Shown here: positions 59,177 through 64,000 of the stretch, in pieces | How positions within the stretch are numbered: position 1 is the stretch's first letter | Layout: each line of letters begins with the position of its first letter | Assembly: GCA_050950205.1 (NCBI GenBank) | Contig: JBMNHF010000007.1 | Coordinates: forward strand, 124,001-188,000 | DNA length: 64,000 nt | Source of the DNA: WRAV01 sp050950205 | GTDB taxonomy: Bacteria; Bacillota; Clostridia; Oscillospirales; Ruminococcaceae | Direction: 5' to 3' | Translations under genes and position numbers: made by a program | The notes under the pieces: model-generated | Told to the model about the DNA's origin: nothing | The model's database searches: none | Seen by the model: only the letters and a program-made list of their open reading frames with translations

Positions 59177-59441
59177 TTTGGAAAAGCTCCTGTTCCAGCT
59201 GGGTGTACACCTCGTCGGGTATGGAGGTTTCCAGGGAGCGCTCCAGGCGCTTTGCCTTTCGTGCCATTTTCAGGCACTCGGCGCTGGGGCAAAGATATGC
59301 GCCCCGTCCGCTTTTTCTGCCGGTTTTATCCAGAGAGATTTCCCCTTCCGGACTGCGAACCACCCGAATCAGTTCCTTTTTCAGTTTTTTCTCTTTGCAG
59401 CCGGAGCACATGCGCATTGGCTGCTTCTTAGGCTTGGTCAT
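59166..59441 (-). CDS. rnpM: RNase P modulator RnpM (YlxR)
   Basis: A 91-residue YlxR/DUF448 protein: QPMRMCSGCKEKKLKKELIR, DKTGRKSGRGAYLCPSAECL. Two Cys pairs (CSGC, CPSAEC) resemble a zinc site. In Bacillus YlxR is named RnpM and modulates RNase P. The ATG chosen lies ten bases after GGAG; a GTG three codons upstream touches that site. It lies between nusA and ylxQ, as usual. Confidence 0.92.
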   Translation of the reverse strand: MTKPKKQPMRMCSGCKEKKLKKELIRVVRSPEGEISLDKTGRKSGRGAYLCPSAECLKMARKAKRLERSLETSIPDEVYTQLEQELFQSEE

Positions 59442-59602
59442 ACCCCACACTCTCCGTTTTCACAGGCTGGGCCTGGGTGCTTTCTCTGGCGGCTTTTTGC
59501 CGCATTGTGATTTGGATAAAGCAGGGCAAGGGCTTTTTGCTATGCCTTGCAATGCAGAACATTTTGTTAAACCTCCCTGCGCTTATGGACAGGGAACGGT
59601 GT

Positions 59603-60673
59603 CTAGTATTCTCCCGGAGGAGGGCCTACCATATATCGCTCGCTTTCTGGCCGGATATCGATTTTCCAACCAGTGAGACGGGCGGCCAACCTAGCGTTTT
59701 GACCCTTGTTGCCGATGGCCAAAGAAAGCTGGTTATCCGGCACAATCACCCGGCAGGCCTTGGCCTCTGCATCCTCAATGGTGACATCGATAACCTGAGC
59801 AGGGGAAAGAGCCTCCGCCACAAAGCGGGCGGGATCGTCGGAATACTTGACGACGTCGATCTTTTCGCCCCCCAGCTCCTCGACAATGTCGTTGACCCGG
59901 CTTCCCTTGGGGCCGATGCAGGCACCCTGCGCATCGACGTTTTCGTCCCGGGAGTAGACAGCTATTTTGGTGCGGCTGCCCGCTTCCCGTGCAATGGCTT
60001 TGATTTCTACGGTGCCGTCGTAAATTTCCGGCACCTGCATTTCAAAAAGCCGCTTGACAAGACCGGGATGGGTTCTGGAAATCATCAGACGGGGGCCGCG
60101 GTCTCCGGACACAACGTCCACCACATACACCCGAATTCTTTCCCCCTCCCGATGAACTTCGGTGGGAACCCGCTCGCTCTTGGGCAGAATGGCCTCGTGC
60201 TTGCCAATTTCCAGCACCAGATTACCCTTGCGCTCGTCTACCCGCAAAACGGTGGCGGTGACCACATCGTGCTGGCGGGACTGGTATTCCGCCATCAGAT
60301 GCTCCCGCTCCCCTTCCCGGATGCCTTGACGAATTACATGTTTGGCGGCCTGAGCGGCAATCCGCCCAAATTTTTTGGTTTCCATGGGGATTTCTACCAT
60401 CGAGCCCAATACCGCCCGCTTATCAAAGTTTCTGGCCTGTTCCAGCAGAATCTCGTTGGCGGGGTCGTTTACTTCTTCCACCACCATCTTGCGAAAAGCC
60501 ACATAAAAGCGTCCGGTTTCGGGATCAATCTCCACCACCGAGTCCCCGCACTCTTCTCCATCCCGCCGGATGGCAATGAGGATGGCATTTTTTATTTTTT
60601 CCAGCAAATATTCCTTAGGAATTCCCTTTTCCTGCTCCAGCAGGGCCAGGGCTTCGAAAAACTCGGTGTTCAT
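59603..60673 (-). CDS. nusA: Transcription termination/antitermination protein NusA
   Basis: A 356-residue protein with the RNA polymerase-binding N-domain (LEQEKGIPKEYLLEKIKNAI), S1 domain (about 130-200, GTVEIKAIAREAGSRTKIAV follows), and two KH domains (CIGPKGSRVNDIVEELGGEK, SLAIGNKGQNARLAARLTGW). It lacks acidic C-terminal repeats, as in other Firmicutes. It modulates pausing and termination. GGAGG lies nine bases before the ATG. Confidence 0.96.
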   Translation of the reverse strand: MNTEFFEALALLEQEKGIPKEYLLEKIKNAILIAIRRDGEECGDSVVEIDPETGRFYVAFRKMVVEEVNDPANEILLEQARNFDKRAVLGSMVEIPMETKKFGRIAAQAAKHVIRQGIREGEREHLMAEYQSRQHDVVTATVLRVDERKGNLVLEIGKHEAILPKSERVPTEVHREGERIRVYVVDVVSGDRGPRLMISRTHPGLVKRLFEMQVPEIYDGTVEIKAIAREAGSRTKIAVYSRDENVDAQGACIGPKGSRVNDIVEELGGEKIDVVKYSDDPARFVAEALSPAQVIDVTIEDAEAKACRVIVPDNQLSLAIGNKGQNARLAARLTGWKIDIRPESERYMVGPPPGEY

Positions 60674-60746
60674 TTAGCTCGCGCCTCCACATAGTTGTTG
60701 GATCATCACAGTTGGAAAGCAACTTCCACATACCGGTGCATCCCAG

Positions 60747-61232
60747 TTAAAAATCGATCTCCAGTTTGGCAAAGGCAATATCCTTGTCGGCAATCAAATG
60801 CTCAACGCCGTCATCCGTCCGCAATACAACGCCGGCATCATTTCGGGCCAACAAAATCCCCGACAGGTCCCGCATGTTTTGGGGCGGGATGGGGCGAATC
60901 AGCCGCAGATGAACGCGGCTGCCCACATAGCGTTCAAAGTGCTCGGGACGGGTCAGGCGGCGTTCGATGCCTGGAGAGGAAACTTCCAATACATAGCTCT
61001 GCTCAATGGGATCTGCCTCGTCCAGCAGCTTATCCACCGCCCTGGAGAAGGCTTCGCAGTCCTGAATGGTGACACCGCCCTCCTTATCGATAAAGTAGCG
61101 CAGGTACCAACCGGAGCCTTCTTTTTCAAAGCGCAGGTCCCAAAGCTCAAGACCCAGCTCCTCCAACACAGGAAGAGCCAGCGCTTTGCAAACATCCACT
61201 GTGCGGGATTTTTTCGGCTTTGACAAGAGCAT
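60747..61232 (-). CDS. rimP: Ribosome maturation factor RimP
   Basis: A 161-residue protein: LEELGLELWDLRFEKEGSGW, YLRYFIDKEGGVTIQDCEAF, YVLEVSSPGIERRLTRPEHF. It assists 30S assembly. AAGGAGG lies immediately upstream of the ATG. It is the first gene of the rimP-nusA-rnpM-ylxQ-infB block and has a hairpin in its leader. Confidence 0.95.
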   Translation of the reverse strand: MLLSKPKKSRTVDVCKALALPVLEELGLELWDLRFEKEGSGWYLRYFIDKEGGVTIQDCEAFSRAVDKLLDEADPIEQSYVLEVSSPGIERRLTRPEHFERYVGSRVHLRLIRPIPPQNMRDLSGILLARNDAGVVLRTDDGVEHLIADKDIAFAKLEIDF

Positions 61233-61310
61233 ATCCTCCTTATAAAGTGCTTGATGGATTGCTGTATGGTATTATTCTAAGTATTACCCGGCAGAGCGTC
61301 TATACACAAA

Positions 61311-61336
61311 CAAAAGAGCGGGGTCATCCCACTCTT
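61311..61336 (-). terminator. Terminator-like hairpin in the rimP leader
   Basis: Minus-strand stem AGAGTGGG / CCCGCTCT (one U-G pair) with a five-base loop and TTTT, 80 bases upstream of the rimP ATG. On the plus strand one pair is lost, so it acts on the minus strand. Confidence 0.5.
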
Positions 61337-61474
61337 CCATCAAATTTCTATCCTAGCCTTATTTAGCTTATCATAAACTGCGGGCTTTTGCAAGAGTATT
61401 TTTGATAAATAGGCTTATCATAAGGCAAATCACACCCTCCAAATGTTTTGTCCCAAAAAAATTTTAGGAAGGTG

Positions 61475-61503
61475 TTGACAGATTGAACCCTCCCATGTAT
61501 AAT
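61475..61503 (+). promoter_or_regulatory. Sigma-A promoter of tRNA-Thr
   Basis: TTGACA, 17 bases, TATAAT: a full consensus promoter, 16 bases before the mature tRNA. Confidence 0.9.
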
Positions 61504-61519
61504 AGTCAAGGTCGGCAGC

Positions 61520-61595
61520 GCTGATATAGCTCAGTAGGCAGAGCACATCCTTGGTAAGGATGAGGTCATCGGTTCGATCCCGATTATCAGCTCCA
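61520..61595 (+). tRNA. tRNA-Thr (anticodon GGT)
   Basis: Cloverleaf: acceptor GCTGATA / TATCAGC, D arm GCTC...GAGC, anticodon stem CATCC / GGATG with loop TTGGTAA giving GGT, T loop GGTTCGATCCC, discriminator T and an encoded CCA. It reads ACC/ACT codons. Confidence 0.95.
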
Positions 61596-61597
61596 TC

Positions 61598-61636
61598 AAA
61601 ATCCGCTTAACTACCTTGGTAGTTAAGCGGATTTTG
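61598..61636 (+). terminator. Terminator of tRNA-Thr
   Basis: Perfect stem AAAATCCGCTTAACTAC / GTAGTTAAGCGGATTTT with a four-base loop, directly after the tRNA. Confidence 0.92.
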
Positions 61637-61673
61637 TTTGCTTTGAATGCTCTGCCAATGATTTCTTTTGCAA

Positions 61674-61724
61674 AACAGGCTCAGACCGGGAACAGAATGC
61701 GCTGTTCCCCGGTCTGAGCCTGTT
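61674..61724 (-). terminator. Terminator of the feoB operon
   Basis: Arms of about 22 bases (AACAGGCTCAGACCGG-GAACAG) with one bulge and a six-base loop; TTTTG follows on the minus strand. It is 85 bases past the Cys-rich gene. Confidence 0.7.
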
Positions 61725-61808
61725 GAGGAGGACTTGATTCATACCACTGCATTTTGGCTCAAAGACATGGCAAAGGCTTTGGGCCCGGACTGCAAAAACA
61801 AGCGGATA

Positions 61809-62009
61809 TTATTCCTGACCGTTTGAGGTGCCGGAAGCTGCCTTGGAATGACAGATATCGCTCATGGCGCAACCGCCGCATCCACTTCCACAGGAGGATA
61901 TTCCCTCCTTTTTGTTTTTGACCATCCTTTTGAGGATGAGACCGACTACAGCTGCTATCAGCAGCAGGGGTATGATGGTTGCAAGATTGGCTGTGATCCA
62001 CGAAAGCAT
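61809..62009 (-). CDS. FeoB-associated Cys-rich membrane protein
   Basis: A 66-residue protein: one membrane segment (MLSWITANLATIIPLLLIAA VVGLIL, residues 1-26), a basic turn (KRMVKNKKEG) and a Cys cluster SSCGSGCGGCAMSDICH. It matches the small FeoB-associated Cys-rich family found next to feoB in anaerobes; it may bind iron or organise the transporter, but its role is not proven. The start follows AAAGGGGGA at six bases. It lies 33 bases after feoB. Confidence 0.86.
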   Translation of the reverse strand: MLSWITANLATIIPLLLIAAVVGLILKRMVKNKKEGISSCGSGCGGCAMSDICHSKAASGTSNGQE

Positions 62010-62042
62010 TGGAATTCCCCCTTTCATGCTTTCATCGGGTGT

Positions 62043-64000
62043 TTATTTTGACGCAGTGACGACAACTTTTCTTTTTAGGGTTGTCGCTTCCTGATAGGGC
62101 TTTAGGAGCATATACAACAGGAAGATGACAATGGCAAGGGCCACCACAGTGCCCAAAACGTTTCCGGCACCGGTAAAGAAAAGGCCCAGCTGATAGACCG
62201 CCAAGGAAGTACAGTATGCAAAGCCTGTTTGATAGCCAATGGCAAAGGCGGTCCACTTGGCGTTGTTCATTTCCCGCCGAATGGCGCCGATGGCCGCAAA
62301 GCAGGGAGCGCACAGCAGGTTAAAGATCAGGAAAGAGTAAGCGGCAAGGGGGGTAAATACCTGGCGCAGGTTTTCCCAGATTTGCCAGCCGTTTTCCGCC
62401 ACCTCATCAAAGCCTCCAAAGACCACACCAAAGGTGCTGACTACGTTTTCCTTGGCGATCAGTCCGGTAATGGTGGCAACGGCGCTCGGCCAGTTTCCAA
62501 AGCCCAAGGGCAGGAAGACCCAGGCAATGGCGTTTCCGAGGGTGGCGAGAATGGAGTTGTTCAGGTCTTCCACCATACCGAAGGAGCCGCCCTCCATACC
62601 AAAGCTCATGAGGAACCAAAGAGCAATGGCGGAAAGGAGGATGATGGTTCCGGCCTTTTTCACAAAGGACCAGCCCCGCTCCCACATGGAGCGAAGGACG
62701 TTGCCCGCCGTTGGCCAGTGATAGGGAGGAAGTTCCATCACAAAGGGGGCGGGATCTCCCGCAAAGAGCGAGGTCTTTTTGAGAATGATACCCGATACAA
62801 CAATGGCGGCAATTCCGATAAAGTAGGCGCTGGGAGCAACCCACCAAGCTTTTCCAAACAGAGCGCCTGCAATCAGGGCGATGATGGGCAGTTTGGCACC
62901 GCAGGGAATAAAAGTGGTGGTGATGATGGTCATGCGGCGATCCCGCTCGTTTTCAATGGTGCGGGAGGCCATGATTCCGGGCACACCACATCCGGTGCCG
63001 ATGAGCATGGGGATAAAGGATTTGCCCGAAAGACCAAACCGGCGGAAGATGCGGTCCATGATAAAGGCAATCCGCGCCATGTAGCCGCAGCCTTCCAAAA
63101 AGGCGAGAAGCAAAAACAGCACCAGCATCTGAGGCACAAAGCCCAGAACTGCGCCAACGCCGCCGATGATGCCGTCCAGCACAAGGCCTTGCAGCCAATC
63201 TGCGGTGCCGGCATGTTCCATCCAGCCACTGACCGTCACAGGGATGCTGGGAACCCAGATGCCAAAATCGGCAGGATCCGGCTCTTCCCAAGCAGAGGCT
63301 TCTATGTAGCCTGCATAGTCAACGCCGGCTTCGGCTACCACCTGGCCTTCCTCATCGTACAAATAGGCGGTCACCGTCAAATCCTGAGCCTCGTCCGGCT
63401 CCAGGCCTGCTTCTTGGGCTGCACCCTCAAAGGCTTCTACCATGGCGCCGGGCAGGGCATATTCCTCCACCGCTTCCCCGTAGGAGCTGGAACCGATGCC
63501 AAAGAGGTGGAATCCCTCTCCAAACACTCCGTCGTTGACCCAGTCGGTAGCCCAGGTGCCCACGGTGGAAATGGCAAGGTAATACACCAGGAACATAACC
63601 ACTGCAAAAATAGGCAGCGCAGCCCAGCGGTTGGTCACCACCTTGTCGATTTTATCCGAGGTGGTCAGTTTGCCGGCATTCTTTTTCTTGTAGCAGCTCT
63701 TGAGCAGAGAGGAGATGTAGATATACCGCTCATTGGTGATGATGCTTTCCGAATCATCGTCCAGCGTTTCTTCTACCGCCTGGATATCCTCTTCCAAGTG
63801 GGCCAGAATTTTTTCGTCCAGATCAAGCTGCTCCAGCACCTTTTCGTCCCGCTCAAAAATCTTGATGGCATACCAGCGCTGCTGTTCGGCGGGCAGGTGG
63901 TGAACGGCGGCTTCCTCGATGTGGGCCAGGGCATGTTCTACCGTACCGGAGAAGGTGTGCGCCGGAACGGGTTTTCCGTTTTTGGCCGCCTGTACGGCCG
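62043..64000 (-). CDS. feoB: Ferrous iron transport protein B (C-terminal part)
   Basis: The reading frame runs past the right edge; about 651 C-terminal residues are visible and the GTPase G1-G5 motifs are outside. Seen here are the end of the cytoplasmic domain (HHLPAEQQRWYAIKIFERDE), the gate segments GCGVPGIMASRTIENERDRR and TTTFIPCGAKLPIIALIAG, the second half NLLCAPCFAAIGAIRREMNN, and many transmembrane helices. FeoB imports Fe2+ under anaerobic conditions. Between the first and second membrane helices (about 63250-63480) is an acidic insert with QEAGLEPDEAQDLTVTAYLY, predicted outside, that shorter FeoB proteins lack. The Cys-rich partner follows. Confidence 0.95.
   Translation of the reverse strand, partial: AVQAAKNGKPVPAHTFSGTVEHALAHIEEAAVHHLPAEQQRWYAIKIFERDEKVLEQLDLDEKILAHLEEDIQAVEETLDDDSESIITNERYIYISSLLKSCYKKKNAGKLTTSDKIDKVVTNRWAALPIFAVVMFLVYYLAISTVGTWATDWVNDGVFGEGFHLFGIGSSSYGEAVEEYALPGAMVEAFEGAAQEAGLEPDEAQDLTVTAYLYDEEGQVVAEAGVDYAGYIEASAWEEPDPADFGIWVPSIPVTVSGWMEHAGTADWLQGLVLDGIIGGVGAVLGFVPQMLVLFLLLAFLEGCGYMARIAFIMDRIFRRFGLSGKSFIPMLIGTGCGVPGIMASRTIENERDRRMTIITTTFIPCGAKLPIIALIAGALFGKAWWVAPSAYFIGIAAIVVSGIILKKTSLFAGDPAPFVMELPPYHWPTAGNVLRSMWERGWSFVKKAGTIILLSAIALWFLMSFGMEGGSFGMVEDLNNSILATLGNAIAWVFLPLGFGNWPSAVATITGLIAKENVVSTFGVVFGGFDEVAENGWQIWENLRQVFTPLAAYSFLIFNLLCAPCFAAIGAIRREMNNAKWTAFAIGYQTGFAYCTSLAVYQLGLFFTGAGNVLGTVVALAIVIFLLYMLLKPYQEATTLKRKVVVTASK

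Noticed and set aside
59477..60694. Long plus-strand open frame opposite nusA and rnpM
   Set aside because: Antisense shadow; the minus-strand genes are intact and conserved in order.
61674..61724. Long inverted repeat as a possible insertion-sequence end
   Set aside because: It is a single hairpin with a six-base loop located where a terminator for the feoB operon is expected; there is no transposase or target duplication.

Overview
The window looks like chromosomal DNA from an endospore-forming anaerobic member of Clostridia (Bacillota), probably the Oscillospiraceae/Ruminococcaceae side. The signs are spo0A, spoIVB and bofA; ferredoxin-linked 2-oxoacid metabolism; FeoB with a Cys-rich companion; addAB instead of recBCD; and typical Firmicutes housekeeping blocks. 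The taxon is an inference from gene content. No transposase, integrase, phage gene, CRISPR array or rRNA operon was found.

Layout. 1-11.5 kb (minus strand): the 5' end of fakA with its Asp23 partner, comEA, a zinc-finger ClpE-like unfoldase, addA, addB and an unknown lipoprotein. 11.5-15.7 kb: a four-subunit 2-oxoacid:ferredoxin oxidoreductase operon, a P-loop ATPase and a SLOG/DUF2493 protein. 15.8-18 kb (plus): spoIVB-spo0A. 18-33.6 kb (minus): Xaa-Pro peptidase, endonuclease IV-like protein, yqeG, rpsU, leuS, rsfS-yqeK-nadD, yhbY, rdgB-ftsY-smc-radical SAM-rnc-plsX. 33.7-40.9 kb: trmFO-topA, dprA, a TrmH methyltransferase and the infC-rpmI-rplT operon behind a probable L20 leader. 40.9-45 kb: ymdB, htrA, an XRE/ImmA pair. 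44.5-47.1 kb (plus): niaR, niaX with its operator, and a ferredoxin/NapH-like/ArsR operon. 47-50.7 kb: small unknowns, tRNA-Arg, bofA, a cyclophilin lipoprotein. 50.7-61.2 kb (minus): ispE, an aminotransferase and rimP-nusA-rnpM-ylxQ-infB-rbfA-nrnA-truB-ribF. Then tRNA-Thr, a FeoB-associated Cys-rich protein and feoB, which runs off the right edge.

Most of the window is core information processing, tightly packed with short overlaps and many TTG/GTG starts. The parts that deserve attention are regulatory. Spo0A has Glu instead of Asp at the phosphoacceptor position. The infC gene appears to start at ATC. A ferredoxin/NapH-like operon ends with an ArsR regulator carrying the two cysteines of the SqrR/BigR/YgaV persulfide sensors and starts at a promoter overlaid by an inverted repeat. 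The XRE/ImmA pair has an operator lying exactly between its -35 and -10 boxes. A perfect 0A box sits at the end of spoIVB upstream of spo0A. None of these alone proves a new system; the reactive-sulfur-type operon and the Spo0A substitution are the best candidates for follow-up.
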